Positions 41,994-51,353 are shown, counted from the first letter of the stretch. The stretch: 64,000 nucleotides of DNA from Dehalococcoidia bacterium (GCA_022826965.1 JAJDTU010000010.1:1-64000); one strand, 5' to 3'. The notes: generated from the letters alone by a model not told the origin. Translations and numbers: made by a program.

Positions 41994-42941
41994 ATGTGGC
42001 GGATGCGACGACAATTGCAGGCGTGGTATGGCTGGTGCCTCGACCTGCAGTGGTACGTTTCGAACCTTCGCGATCAACAACCCAGGCTCTTCGTCGCCAT
42101 GGTCGGCGCGTTCCTCGCGCTGTTCATCCTGGTGCTTGTCGCCATCGTCGGAATCACTCGCGGAGGGTCCCAGGAGCCCGGTAATGCTCCGTGGCCCGAA
42201 CGCCCGGTCAGCGCCACCGACGCGGTTGAGCAGCCGGTTCGCTACGTGCCCTATAGCGGGCTCGCCCACCAGCAACCCGAGCAGCTCGGCTCGACCGACG
42301 CCTTGCCGGCCGATCCGGACCGGCGCACCGTTGCACTTCGCAGGCTCTCCGAAGTCCTTCGCGATCGCTTCGACGATTCCGACCTGATTTACGGCTCAGA
42401 CGGCTCCGAAGGCAGCATGCTGCCGCTCGACAACGGAGTCGTGCCGTCCAGCGGCCCGCGGTTCGATACCCAGTGGCAGCTCATCCTGCCCTCCGCCGGT
42501 ATCCGCGCCGCCGTGGTCCAGGTCGGCCTCACGGCCGACGGCGCGATGGGCTCGCCCGACAACCCGTTTGTGGTCGGATGGTTCAATCGCTCGGCCTTGC
42601 CCGGCGAACTGGGCAACGCCTTGCTGGGCGGTCACCGCGACTACCAGGATCGCGACGGCAACATCGACGTGGGCGTGTGCTGGAAGCTCGACGAAACCAG
42701 CGTCGGCGACCAGCTGATCATGTTCGACGAAGCGCAGAACCGGTACTACGTGTACGACATTGTCGACAAGGCGACGATTCGTCCCGATTCCAAAGAAGCG
42801 ATCAAGTACCTGAGCCAGACCCGGGAGTCGGTGATCACGCTGATCACCTGCTCAGGCGACTTCGACGCGGAAACGCACAGCTACGAAGAACGCCTCATCG
42901 TCGTGGCGCTGCTCAGCGCGGTCGCCGCTCCGGATGCGTAG
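41994..42941 (+). CDS. Sortase family transpeptidase 2 (315 aa)
   Basis: A paralogue of the preceding gene. A transmembrane helix (LFVAMVGAFLALFILVLVAIVGI, about residues 32-54) is followed by a shorter linker, then the sortase fold with GGHRDYQDRDG (His, about 213), ITLITCSGDF (Cys, about 287) and YEERLIVV (Arg). Both genes share GSDGSEG-x-(I/M)LP-(I/L)DNGVV at the start of the domain. The 18-base spacing implies one transcript. It converges with the formate dehydrogenase operon. Confidence 0.88.
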   Translation: MWRMRRQLQAWYGWCLDLQWYVSNLRDQQPRLFVAMVGAFLALFILVLVAIVGITRGGSQEPGNAPWPERPVSATDAVEQPVRYVPYSGLAHQQPEQLGSTDALPADPDRRTVALRRLSEVLRDRFDDSDLIYGSDGSEGSMLPLDNGVVPSSGPRFDTQWQLILPSAGIRAAVVQVGLTADGAMGSPDNPFVVGWFNRSALPGELGNALLGGHRDYQDRDGNIDVGVCWKLDETSVGDQLIMFDEAQNRYYVYDIVDKATIRPDSKEAIKYLSQTRESVITLITCSGDFDAETHSYEERLIVVALLSAVAAPDA

Positions 42942-42953
42942 TTGCGTCCGCGC

Positions 42954-45755
42954 CTACCAGTACTGACGACGCTTGCCCCGCCGACCCCGCTTGCCGCCCT
43001 TCCCGCCTGGACCGCTGTGACGCCACTCCGTCGGCTCGGCCGCCCGCTCCACGGCGACGGCGCAAACCTTGTACTCGGGAATCCGCGCAACTTCGTCATA
43101 GACGTTGTTGGTCAACCAGTTGGCCGCCGAATCAGCCAGGCGAACGAACGGCATGAAGACGGAACCCTCGGCGACATCCTCGGTGACAAAGCTGACTCCC
43201 TCGAGTCGTCCCCGGCGAGAAGCGACCCAGACCGGCTCATCGTTCACGATCTCCATCCGGGCGGCGTCGTTGGGGTGAATCGCGACGCGTAACTCGGGGA
43301 ATGAATCAACCAGACCATCGACGCGCCGCGTCATCGTTCCGCCGTGCCAGTGGTAGAGCACGCGGCCGGTGTTGAGAATCAGCGGGTAGCGATCGTCCGG
43401 GGCCTCTGCGGACGGCGGAAGCTGCCTCACCGGAATGAACTTGCCCAGCCCGCGCGGGAACGACTCGTCGTACAGGCGCGCCGTCCCCGGATGATCGTCA
43501 CTCGGGCAAGGCCACTGGATCCCGCCCTCCTCGTCGAGCCGGCGATGTGAGAGTCCGGCCATGATCGGCGTCAACGACGCAAGTTCGTCAAAGACCGACG
43601 CCGCCGAACCATGCTCGAACCCATACGACGGCATCCCCAGCCGTCGAGCCGTCCGCCGCGCCACGTCCTGCACGATCTCCCAATCCGCGCGCGACTGCCC
43701 AACCGGCGCAATCACCTGCCGCACGCGCTGCACACGTCGTTCGGAGTTGGTGAAGGTGCCTTCTTTCTCGGCGAACGATGCCGCCGGCAACACCACGTCG
43801 GCCAGCTCGGCCGTTTCGTGCATGAAAATGTCCTGCACGACCAGGAAGTCCAGCTTCGTGATCGCCTCACGCGCGTGCGCCAGGTTCGGCTCCGTCAGCA
43901 ACGGATTCTCGCCCACGATGTACATGCAGCGCACACCCTCATCCGACAGCATGCTCTCAACCATGTCCGTCGCGCGCAGACCTTCCGCCACTGGCAGATC
44001 CGACGCCCAGACGCTGTTGAACTTCTCCAACACGTCCGGCGTATAGCGCTGATACCCGGGCAGCGCGTCGGGGATGCAACCGGCGTCCCCCGCACCCTGC
44101 ACGTTGTTCTGACCACGCAACGGCGAGACCCCGTTGCCCACCCGACCAACTTGCCCGGTCAGCAGCGCAAGGTTGAGCAGCGCCGTCGCATTCGCGGTGC
44201 CATTGGTGTGCTGCGTCACGCCCATGCCCCAGATCAGGCAGGAACCGCCCGGATCGTCGTACGTCGGCTTTGGTTGTGCGTATGTCCGGGCGGCGCGAAC
44301 CAGGAGGTCGGCCGGCACGCCGGACATCGCCTCGACCGCATCGGGCGTGTACTCGTCCAACTCCGCCAGCCAGTCCTCGTACCCCTCGGTCCGCTCTGCG
44401 ATGAACGGCTGGTCCGCTAGACCCTCGTCCAGGATCACTCTCGCCATGCCATTCAGCACCGCAACATCCGTGCCCGGATACTGCCTCAGCCAGAGGTCCG
44501 TGTGATCGCACAGCTCAATCCGTTTCGGATTCAGCACGATCAGCGCCGCCCCGCGATCGACCGCCGTCCGCATCCGAGATGCGGCAACCGGATGGTTCGA
44601 GGACGGGTCCGCCCCGACCACGAACAGGCAGTCGGCGGCTTCGTAATCGCTGTAACTGTTCGAGGTTGCGCCAGAGCCGAGCTGCGCCAGCATCGCCTCC
44701 ACCGACGGCGAGTGACACAGCCGCGTGCAGTGATCGATGTTGTTCGTGCCCATCACGGCCCGGACAAATTTCTGCAGTATGTAGTTGTCCTCGTTCGTCG
44801 CCTTCGCCGACGAGAACGCCCCGAACGCCCCAACATGCTCCGCGAACTTCTCCGCCACCAGGTCGAGCGCCTCGTCCCACGTCGCCGGTTGCAAACCCGC
44901 AGACCCGCGAATCAGCGGCGTCGTCAACCGATCCGAGTGATTGACGAACGCCGTCCCAAACCGCCCCTTGACGCACAGCAACCCCTTCGACGAGAGATTG
45001 TTCGGGTCGTCATCGACATGCGTCAGGATGCCGTCCTCGGCGGTGACATTGATCCCGCATCCAACCCCGCAGTATGGGCAAACGGTCGAAACTGTCTTCA
45101 CCCCCGACGCCTCGCGCTTGGGCATCAGCGCCTCGGTCGGACACGCCGCAACGCAGGATCCACACGAGGTGCAGGTCGATTCACCCAACGGTTCATCGCC
45201 GAACGATGCGATCCGAGCCGCCTTCCCCGCCCCCGCTATCCCGATCGCGCCGATGTGCTGCCGGTCCGAGCACGCCGACACGCACCGTCCGCATAGAATG
45301 CAGTCGGTCGCGTCGAAGCGGTAGAAGTGGTTGCTCTCGTCCTGGTGTTCGTTCGTCCGAGCCACCCACCGATCGACCGCAGCCTCATGCGTCAACGCGT
45401 GATGTCTCAGCTCCGTCGACGCCCCTCCATTTGAGTGGGCCGAGCTGTCCGTCATCGCCAACGTCAACTCGAGGATCCCCCGCCGCGCCGCGCGAGCGTT
45501 CTCGGAGTCGGTCAGAATCACTAGGCCTTCGGCCACTGGGGTATGGCAGGCAGCAGGCAGACCTCGCTGACCATCGATCTCAACCAGACACGTCCGGCAC
45601 GCCCCCAGGGCCGGTCCATCGAGGTCCTTGCACAGATGCGGTAGATCAACCCCGGCCGCCAACACCGCGTCGAGAATGGTCGATCCCGGCGGAGCCTCAC
45701 ATGCCTCGCCGTCGATCCTGACGTTGAACATCGCAGCGGATGCCTCGGTCGTCAT
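42954..45755 (-). CDS. fdsA: Formate dehydrogenase catalytic subunit, NAD-linked type (933 aa)
   Basis: Domains in order: 2Fe-2S ferredoxin domain (LPHLCKDLDGPALGACRTC, Cys to about residue 75), His-Cys Fe-S region, two 4Fe-4S motifs (CILCGRCVSAC, CTSCGSCVAACP), the Mo-enzyme 4Fe-4S (CPYCGVGCG), and the molybdopterin core. The Mo-ligand position reads DHCTRLCHSPS, so it is a cysteine, not selenocysteine, enzyme. It oxidises formate to CO2 and passes electrons to the NADH-forming subunit upstream, whose stop overlaps this start (ATGA). The longer frame upstream of 45755 is rejected for that reason. The C-terminus is unusually Gly/Lys/Arg-rich. Confidence 0.92.
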   Translation of the reverse strand: MTTEASAAMFNVRIDGEACEAPPGSTILDAVLAAGVDLPHLCKDLDGPALGACRTCLVEIDGQRGLPAACHTPVAEGLVILTDSENARAARRGILELTLAMTDSSAHSNGGASTELRHHALTHEAAVDRWVARTNEHQDESNHFYRFDATDCILCGRCVSACSDRQHIGAIGIAGAGKAARIASFGDEPLGESTCTSCGSCVAACPTEALMPKREASGVKTVSTVCPYCGVGCGINVTAEDGILTHVDDDPNNLSSKGLLCVKGRFGTAFVNHSDRLTTPLIRGSAGLQPATWDEALDLVAEKFAEHVGAFGAFSSAKATNEDNYILQKFVRAVMGTNNIDHCTRLCHSPSVEAMLAQLGSGATSNSYSDYEAADCLFVVGADPSSNHPVAASRMRTAVDRGAALIVLNPKRIELCDHTDLWLRQYPGTDVAVLNGMARVILDEGLADQPFIAERTEGYEDWLAELDEYTPDAVEAMSGVPADLLVRAARTYAQPKPTYDDPGGSCLIWGMGVTQHTNGTANATALLNLALLTGQVGRVGNGVSPLRGQNNVQGAGDAGCIPDALPGYQRYTPDVLEKFNSVWASDLPVAEGLRATDMVESMLSDEGVRCMYIVGENPLLTEPNLAHAREAITKLDFLVVQDIFMHETAELADVVLPAASFAEKEGTFTNSERRVQRVRQVIAPVGQSRADWEIVQDVARRTARRLGMPSYGFEHGSAASVFDELASLTPIMAGLSHRRLDEEGGIQWPCPSDDHPGTARLYDESFPRGLGKFIPVRQLPPSAEAPDDRYPLILNTGRVLYHWHGGTMTRRVDGLVDSFPELRVAIHPNDAARMEIVNDEPVWVASRRGRLEGVSFVTEDVAEGSVFMPFVRLADSAANWLTNNVYDEVARIPEYKVCAVAVERAAEPTEWRHSGPGGKGGKRGRRGKRRQYW

Positions 45756-47368
45756 AGGACGCTCCCGCCAAACTGATACCTCGCAGAAGTAATCGGATTC
45801 GGCGCCATCTGACCTAGCCCGCACAGCGATCCCGCGGCGATCAACGGGATCAGCGCCTCAACATCCGGCCAGTTCCCGTCCGCGAGAGCCGCGGCCATCC
45901 GCCCCGATCCCTCGCGGCACGGCGTGCACTTCCCGCAAGACTCGTTCGCGTTGTACTCCGCCCAGACCGCCAGCGCCCGTTCAATCCCGAATGATTGCGG
46001 GATCGCTATGATCCCGCCCGCGCCCAACAGCGCGCCATGCCCATCCATCTGTCCCGGTGCAATTGGCGTGTCGAAGCGCGCCGGCGCAAGAAACCCGCCC
46101 GACGGTCCGCCCATCGTCACCCCGGCCAGCGGCTCGCTCGGCTCCCCCAGCGCCACAATCTCGGAAACCGGTGTCCCCAGCGGCAGCTCGACCACGCCGC
46201 GATTCCGAAACGCCCCGCTCAACTGGATCAGCTTCGTCCCCGGCATCCCCGCAGCCCCGACCTCCCGGAACCAGTCCGCGCCAAACTCAAAGATGTCGGG
46301 AACGTTCGCCAGCGTCTCCACGCTGTTGATCGCCGTCGGACGCCCCCACAGCCCGCGCTCCGTCGGATACGGCGGCTTCAGCCGGGGCACCGCCCGATGA
46401 CCCTCGATCGACTCCAGGATCACCGACTCCTCCCCGCACACATACCCGCCCGCGCCGCGACGAATCTCGACAGAGACGCCATCCAACAGACCAGCGGCTT
46501 GCGCCTCCGCGATCGCCGATTCGGCGGCCGCCGCCGAGCGATCCGCCATCCCGTTGATGTACCAGAACGCCTGCGATGCGCACAGTGTGTAGCAGGCGAT
46601 CCGAATGCCCTCGAGGATCCGCTGCGGATCCGACTCCATCAACCAGCGATCCTTGAACGTCCCCGGCTCGCCTTCCTCTCCGTTGGCGACCAGAATAGGT
46701 TGACCGTTGCGCGCCGCCGCATCGACCGCGCCGCCCCACTTCAGGTGGACCGGAAAGTACGCCCCGCCGCGTCCGAGCAGTCCCGCCGTCTCGATCAGCC
46801 CAAGACACTCGGAGCGACTGAGCCGCGAAGCCGCCTCCCAGCCGCGCCAGACCGGAGAGCTCGGCGGATCGCTCGTGCGCCGCGCGCTCACGCGGTTCAG
46901 CCCGCCGGGCACCTCAGCTCGCGCAGCCGCGAAGACCGCATCGCTCACAGACGCCTCGAGCCGCTCTGCCCCGTTCACCGCAATCGGACCGCTCTCCGCC
47001 GCCGCGCACAGGAACATGCACTCGTGCGCCTCCCCCGCAACCTCCGACCCCCCGGCCGCGATCTGACACGACATCCCCCGACACACCCGGACCGCATCCG
47101 GCGCCAACGGACTCCAGCGGAACTCCGTGTAGCTCGTCGCGACGGCGAACAATTCGGCCCGAGGCATATGCACCCAACGCGCCACTTCCTCCAGCGCGGC
47201 ATGCTCGAGGTAGCCATAGACCTCGTCCACGATGTGCAGCGCCGGCAAGACTTGGGTTCGCTGTCGCGGCAACGCCGTCAGCGCTCGCTGCAGCTCACTC
47301 AAATGCGCCTCGGCTGCCGTCTCTGTGACCACCTCTACCGTGCCCTTCCGCCCACTCAGGTTGCCCAT
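45752..47368 (-). CDS. Fused NuoE/NuoF-type NAD-reducing subunit of formate dehydrogenase (538 aa)
   Basis: The N-terminal 140 residues are a NuoE-like 2Fe-2S domain (VDEVYGYLEHAALEEVARW; Cys in VCRGMSC and CMFLCAA). The remainder is NuoF-like: GRGGAYFPVHLKW, ANGEEGEPGTFKDR (FMN/NAD site), GAGGYVCGEESVILESIEG, and the 4Fe-4S motif ESCGKCTPCREGSGR with a later Cys in GSLCGLG. The fusion is known in FdsB-type enzymes. It transfers electrons from the catalytic subunit to NAD. The RBS before the ATG is weak, so the start is slightly uncertain. Confidence 0.88.
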   Translation of the reverse strand: MGNLSGRKGTVEVVTETAAEAHLSELQRALTALPRQRTQVLPALHIVDEVYGYLEHAALEEVARWVHMPRAELFAVATSYTEFRWSPLAPDAVRVCRGMSCQIAAGGSEVAGEAHECMFLCAAAESGPIAVNGAERLEASVSDAVFAAARAEVPGGLNRVSARRTSDPPSSPVWRGWEAASRLSRSECLGLIETAGLLGRGGAYFPVHLKWGGAVDAAARNGQPILVANGEEGEPGTFKDRWLMESDPQRILEGIRIACYTLCASQAFWYINGMADRSAAAAESAIAEAQAAGLLDGVSVEIRRGAGGYVCGEESVILESIEGHRAVPRLKPPYPTERGLWGRPTAINSVETLANVPDIFEFGADWFREVGAAGMPGTKLIQLSGAFRNRGVVELPLGTPVSEIVALGEPSEPLAGVTMGGPSGGFLAPARFDTPIAPGQMDGHGALLGAGGIIAIPQSFGIERALAVWAEYNANESCGKCTPCREGSGRMAAALADGNWPDVEALIPLIAAGSLCGLGQMAPNPITSARYQFGGSVL

Positions 47369-47456
47369 CGATCCGGCGCGTGAATCGCCACGTCCGACGC
47401 GCTGGATACCATTCTAGATACCACTCCCGAAGCCCCCGCGAGCGCGAGGAGCGACG

Positions 47457-48470
47457 ATGGCTGAGCATTCGGACCCGCCTCGCTCATACGAGGAGGCCCA
47501 CCTCAAGGCGCGCCCGGCCAACCGCTACGGGCCGTCCTTCACCTTCCTCGGCGTACCGCGCGCCAACCTGCGCCGCGCCGAAACCATCGCAAACGCGGGC
47601 GCAGTCATCCTCGGCGCGCCCTTCGACGCCGGCACCAGCTATCGACCCGGTGCCCGATTCGGACCACAGGCGATCCGCGCTGCCGATTACATCCCGCATT
47701 CCGGTTACCGCCCCCATCTCGGTCTCGGTGTCGACCCCCTCGGGGAACTCGGCGTCGTCGACGCGGGCGATGTCAACATGCAGCAGCTCGACAGCGAACC
47801 CAGCCTGCAACGCTTGATGGACGCCTGCCGACAGGTCACTGCTGCAGATGCGATCCCCGTCGTGCTCGGCGGCGACCACACGATCACCTACGCGACCGCC
47901 CAGGGAGTGGCCAAACATCACGGCTTCGGCCGCGTCGCCTTGATCCACTTCGATGCCCACGCCGACACCGGCGACTCCGACGGCGGACTCTGGGGTCACG
48001 GAACGCCGATGCGTCGGCTCATCCTCAGTGGCGCCGTCCGTGGCGACCGCTTCCTCCAGATCGGCCTGCGCGGTTACTGGCCCGACCCGCCAATCCTCGA
48101 ATGGATGGCCGACCAGCGCATGCGCTGGTTCGAGATGACCGAAGTCGTACAGCGCGGCCTCGACGACTGCCTCGACGAGGCGCTTGAAGTCGCCGCCGAC
48201 GACTGCGACGGCGTCTTCCTCTCCGTCGATGTCGATGTCGTCGATCCCGGCATGGCCCCCGGCACCGGCACACCCGAGTCGGGCGGACTCACATCGCGCC
48301 AGCTCCTCGACGCCGTCCGCCGCATCGGCATGGAGTCCAACCTGCTCGGGATGGATGTGGTCGAGGTCGCCCCGCCCTACGACACGTCGGACGTCACCGC
48401 CCTGCTCGCCAACCGAGTCGTATTGGAAACGCTCTCGGGAGTCGCCGTACGGCGCAAAAGCAACGTCTAA
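47457..48470 (+). CDS. speB: Agmatinase/ureohydrolase family enzyme (337 aa)
   Basis: All metal-binding motifs of the arginase fold are present: VVLGGDHTITY (about residue 140), ALIHFDAHADTG (about 163) and LSVDVDVVDPGMAPGTGTPE (about 260). Family members hydrolyse guanidino compounds to urea; agmatinase is most likely, but guanidinobutyrase and similar activities cannot be told apart by eye. It is divergent from the formate dehydrogenase operon. A strong hairpin follows its stop by about 20 bases. Confidence 0.85.
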   Translation: MAEHSDPPRSYEEAHLKARPANRYGPSFTFLGVPRANLRRAETIANAGAVILGAPFDAGTSYRPGARFGPQAIRAADYIPHSGYRPHLGLGVDPLGELGVVDAGDVNMQQLDSEPSLQRLMDACRQVTAADAIPVVLGGDHTITYATAQGVAKHHGFGRVALIHFDAHADTGDSDGGLWGHGTPMRRLILSGAVRGDRFLQIGLRGYWPDPPILEWMADQRMRWFEMTEVVQRGLDDCLDEALEVAADDCDGVFLSVDVDVVDPGMAPGTGTPESGGLTSRQLLDAVRRIGMESNLLGMDVVEVAPPYDTSDVTALLANRVVLETLSGVAVRRKSNV

Positions 48471-48492
48471 AGTTCTGTCCCTCCATCCCGAT

Positions 48493-48513
48493 GCCCCGCA
48501 CTTGATGCGGGGC
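48493..48513 (+). terminator. Hairpin after the agmatinase gene
   Basis: A perfect 8-bp inverted repeat GCCCCGCA-CTTGA-TGCGGGGC, 22 bases after the stop codon. It lacks a clear T-run, so it may be a terminator or a member of the palindromic repeats common in this chromosome. Confidence 0.5.
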
Positions 48514-48634
48514 CCAGACCTCGACGGGCGAGCGCAGCGGAGCCGTAATCCGCACCTCAGCCGCCGCATCACCTGATTGCCTCCCCCTCAATCAGAAGGA
48601 CCAGCTCCATCACACCTGCGGCTAACCTAGTCCC

Positions 48635-49660
48635 ATGCCTGATGACCCGACAGCCGACAACGGCCAGATGAAGTTCGGCGTCTTGCAGTTCTTCAGTTGG
48701 CCCGGACGCCGCGTCCCGCTGCCCACCGTCTACGAGCGCGCCCTCAACCGCATCGACATCATGGACGAGACCGGCTACGACTGCGTCTGGCTGGCCGAGC
48801 ACCACTTCTCCACATACTCCGTCTGCCCCTCCGTCCACCTGATGGGCATGCACGTCGCCGGTCGGACGAAGAACCTCCGCATCGGCACCGCCGTCACGCT
48901 CGCATCCTTCTATCACCCGCTGCGCATCGCCGAGGAAGTCGCCCTGCTCGACATCCTCTCCGGTGGACGCGTCAACTGGGGCGCCGGCCGTGGCTTCGAC
49001 CGCACCGAGTTCCGCGCCTTCGGCGTCGAATTCGAAGAGTCGTACCCCCGCTTCCGCGAATCGGTACAGGTCGTGCTCGAGGCCTGGCGTCAGGAACGCA
49101 TTACCTGGCACGGCGACTACTACGACTTCGACGAGATCGAAGTCCTGCCCAAGCCCTACCAACAGCCCACCCCGCCCTTCTGGGTCGCCGCCGGCGGACC
49201 CGACGCCATCGACTGGGCCGCCAGGCAGGGCTACTCCATCCTCATGGACCCGCACGCCACACACGAAGAACTCGGCGACAAGCGCCGCAACTACTTCAAG
49301 GCGCTTGAGCGATATGGCCACGAGACCGAGGACCGCTCGATTCCGATGGCCCGCCTGATCGCCGTCGCCGAGACCGACGCAGAGGCCGAGCAGATCGCGA
49401 TCAACGGCGCGCAGTGGACCATCGGCTCCTACGCCAACGAAAAGGTCAGCGGCAACGCCAGCCGGACCACGCAACTGTCCGACGACGAGCGCATCGATCG
49501 TTACGCCAACCAGGTCGTGATCCATGGCAGCGCGCCCAGGGTGATCGATCAACTCGAGGAGCTGCGCGAAACCATCGATCTCGACTACCTCATCGCCTCA
49601 CCCTTCTCTCACGACTCCTTCCTCCGCTTCACCAACGACGTCATGCCCCACTTCCAGTAG
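48635..49660 (+). CDS. LLM-class flavin-dependent oxidoreductase (341 aa)
   Basis: A bacterial luciferase-like TIM barrel: MKFGVLQFFSW, ETGYDCVWLAEHHFSTYSVC, IGTAVTLASFYHPLRIAEEV, LLDILSGGRVNWGAGRGFD and the C-terminal DYLIASPFSHD. Such enzymes use FMN or F420 to oxidise varied substrates; the substrate here is unknown. It lies 29 bases before an enoyl-CoA hydratase gene in the same direction, suggesting one catabolic transcript. Confidence 0.85.
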   Translation: MPDDPTADNGQMKFGVLQFFSWPGRRVPLPTVYERALNRIDIMDETGYDCVWLAEHHFSTYSVCPSVHLMGMHVAGRTKNLRIGTAVTLASFYHPLRIAEEVALLDILSGGRVNWGAGRGFDRTEFRAFGVEFEESYPRFRESVQVVLEAWRQERITWHGDYYDFDEIEVLPKPYQQPTPPFWVAAGGPDAIDWAARQGYSILMDPHATHEELGDKRRNYFKALERYGHETEDRSIPMARLIAVAETDAEAEQIAINGAQWTIGSYANEKVSGNASRTTQLSDDERIDRYANQVVIHGSAPRVIDQLEELRETIDLDYLIASPFSHDSFLRFTNDVMPHFQ

Positions 49661-49689
49661 TCCGCCCGACCCGGAAAGAGAACCTCCCA

Positions 49690-50547
49690 ATGTCCTACGA
49701 ACTCATCACCGTCGAACGCAAGGGCGAGCAGGACGGCATCATCTGGCTCGAGCTCAACCGGCCCGAGAAGCTCAATGCGCTCACCTTCCCGCTGCTCGCC
49801 GAGATGTACGACGCGCTCACCAAAATCCGCATGGACCGCACCGCCCGGGTGCTGGTCATCACCGGAAAGGGCCGCGGATTCTGCGCCGGCATGGACGCCG
49901 GCGGCGGCGGAGACGGACGCGGCACCGAGTTCTGGGACGACAATCCCGACCCGCTGCTCGGAGCGCCCGACTCCCCCAACTACACCGACAACGAGGGTCA
50001 GCGGCTCAACTTCCGCTACGAGACCAAGACCTTCGCCGAGCTGCGCCGCCTCGACATCCCCGTGATCGCCGGCGTCAACGGCCCTTGCGTCGGCGCAGGA
50101 TTCGATATGGCCTGCCTCTGCGACCTGCTCGTCGCCTCGACCAACGCCCGTTACCAGGTCGCCTACGTCAAGCGCGGCCTCTATGCCGACCTCGGCGGAT
50201 TCTGGGCCATCCCCAAAATCATTGGCTGGCGCAAGGCCATGGAGATGATGTTCACCGGCCGCTTCATGTCCGCCCAGGAGGGCCACGAATCGGGACTCAG
50301 CAACTACCTCTTCGAGCCCGAGGAGTTCCACCAGAAGCTGCTCGAGTTCGCCCAGGAAGTCGAGAACGGCCCGCCCGTCGGCCAGAAGGTCGGCAAACTC
50401 ATGGCCTACCGCACCGCCACGCTCGACTACGAGTCCGCCCTCGAACTCTCCGGCGGTGTCCTCCCCCTCGTCACCGGCTCCTTCGACCGAATCGAAGGAG
50501 GCCAATCATTCCGAGAACGCCGAGAACCAAAGTTCACCGGCTTCTGA
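49690..50547 (+). CDS. Enoyl-CoA hydratase/isomerase family protein (285 aa)
   Basis: Crotonase fold: ELNRPEKLNALTFPLL, VLVITGKGRGFCAGMDAGG (oxyanion-hole loop), and VIAGVNGPCVGAGFDMACLCDL. An acidic insertion of about 35 residues (about 72-106, with FWDDNPDPLLG) follows the first loop. The usual Glu positions are replaced by other residues (VKRGLYADLGGFW), so the reaction may not be simple hydration. The start follows GGAAAGAGAACCTCCC. Probably co-transcribed with the flavin oxidoreductase. Confidence 0.85.
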   Translation: MSYELITVERKGEQDGIIWLELNRPEKLNALTFPLLAEMYDALTKIRMDRTARVLVITGKGRGFCAGMDAGGGGDGRGTEFWDDNPDPLLGAPDSPNYTDNEGQRLNFRYETKTFAELRRLDIPVIAGVNGPCVGAGFDMACLCDLLVASTNARYQVAYVKRGLYADLGGFWAIPKIIGWRKAMEMMFTGRFMSAQEGHESGLSNYLFEPEEFHQKLLEFAQEVENGPPVGQKVGKLMAYRTATLDYESALELSGGVLPLVTGSFDRIEGGQSFRERREPKFTGF

Positions 50548-50561
50548 GACCTCGTTCCACT

Positions 50562-50604
50562 CTCCCCCCGCGAAGCGGGGGGAGATGCCGAAGGCAGAGG
50601 GGGG
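50562..50604 (+). repeat. Two-hairpin palindromic repeat, copy A
   Basis: Hairpin 1 is CTCCCCCCGC-GAA-GCGGGGGGAG (50562-50584). Hairpin 2 is TGCC-GAA-GGCA (50586-50596), followed by GAGGGGGG. Two further copies (50951-50992 in reverse and 51215-51263) keep this layout but use different bases in hairpin 2. The G-run ends four bases before the DUF2277 start codon. Confidence 0.75.
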
Positions 50605-50608
50605 CAAC

Positions 50609-50830
50609 ATGTGCCGCTCAATCAAACGCCTGCGCCAACCCGCTGGCATCGACCCCACGCAGGACGAAATCGAACAGGCCGCCCGCCAGTTCGTCCGCAA
50701 GATCTCCGGCATCCAGCACCCCTCCTCCAGAACCGAGGATGCCTTCCAGAAAGCCATCGACGACATCAGCACCGTCGCAACACAGCTCCTCCACGACCTC
50801 CCACCCCTCAAACAGCCCCGCACCCCCTAA
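50609..50830 (+). CDS. DUF2277 family protein (73 aa)
   Basis: Starts MCRSIKRLRQPAG and contains DEIEQAARQFVRKISGIQHPS and AFQKAIDDISTVATQLLHDL, which match the small DUF2277 family. The usual MCR-x-I-(K/R) N-terminus places the start at this ATG, not at the ATG 24 bases upstream. Function of the family is unknown. The ribosome-binding G-run is the end of palindromic repeat copy A. Confidence 0.85.
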   Translation: MCRSIKRLRQPAGIDPTQDEIEQAARQFVRKISGIQHPSSRTEDAFQKAIDDISTVATQLLHDLPPLKQPRTP

Positions 50831-51340
50831 CCCACCCCCCTCAAAGTCGCCCCCGCGAAGGCGGGGGGGCGCCCCACTTCCCCCCTCCCTCGCGCAGAGC
50901 GCCAGAGCCCGCCCCCGCGTAGCCGGGGGAAGGGCCCGCCGGCGAGGGAACCCCCTCTGTCCCTGCGGGACATCTCCCCCTTGGAACGGGGCAGAAATTT
51001 GGGAGGAGGCGTCTCGACAGGTCCCAACGCCAGACGCGATCCGAATTTGCTCCCCTTCCGAAGGGGAGCTCCCGCGAAGCGGGTGAGGGGTTCCCTCGCC
51101 CCGAGGAAGGGCCCTAACCCGCTCCCTCTGGGAGAGGGGACCGGATTTGCTCTCCCTCTCACTCCCTCTCCCTCTGGGAGAGGGCCGGCGTGAGGGTCCC
51201 TTCCCCCGACCCCTCTCCCCCCGCCGTAAGGCGGGGGGAGATGTCACGTAGTGACAGAGGGGGGCACGCTCCACCCCGTGGCCCTCCCCACCCCCAACCA
51301 AAAACCAAGACTATCAGAACATACGTACACCTACGAGACC
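50831..51340. repeat. Dense cluster of GC-rich palindromes
   Basis: No gene. Hairpins seen include CCCCCGC-GAAG-GCGGGGG (50850-50867, preceded by CTCAAAGTCG), the reversed two-hairpin repeat (50951-50992, with TGTCCC-TGC-GGGACA), GCTCCCCTT-CCG-AAGGGGAGC (51049-51069), CCCGC-GAA-GCGGG (51071-51083), CCCTCTCCC-TCT-GGGAGAGGG (51164-51184) and the third two-hairpin copy at 51215-51263. They look like REP/MITE-type intergenic elements packed one after another. Confidence 0.75.
51215..51263 (+). repeat. Two-hairpin palindromic repeat, copy C
   Basis: CTCCCCCCGCC-GTAA-GGCGGGGGGAG (51215-51240), then TGTCAC-GTA-GTGACA (51242-51256), then GAGGGGGG. Same order and spacing as copy A, but hairpin 2 differs in six positions that keep pairing. 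Confidence 0.75.
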
Positions 51341-51353
51341 AGGAACCCCAACC

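Noticed and set aside
42954-45755. Selenocysteine formate dehydrogenase
   Set aside because: The Mo-ligand codon reads as cysteine (TRLCHSPS) and no in-frame TGA interrupts the gene.
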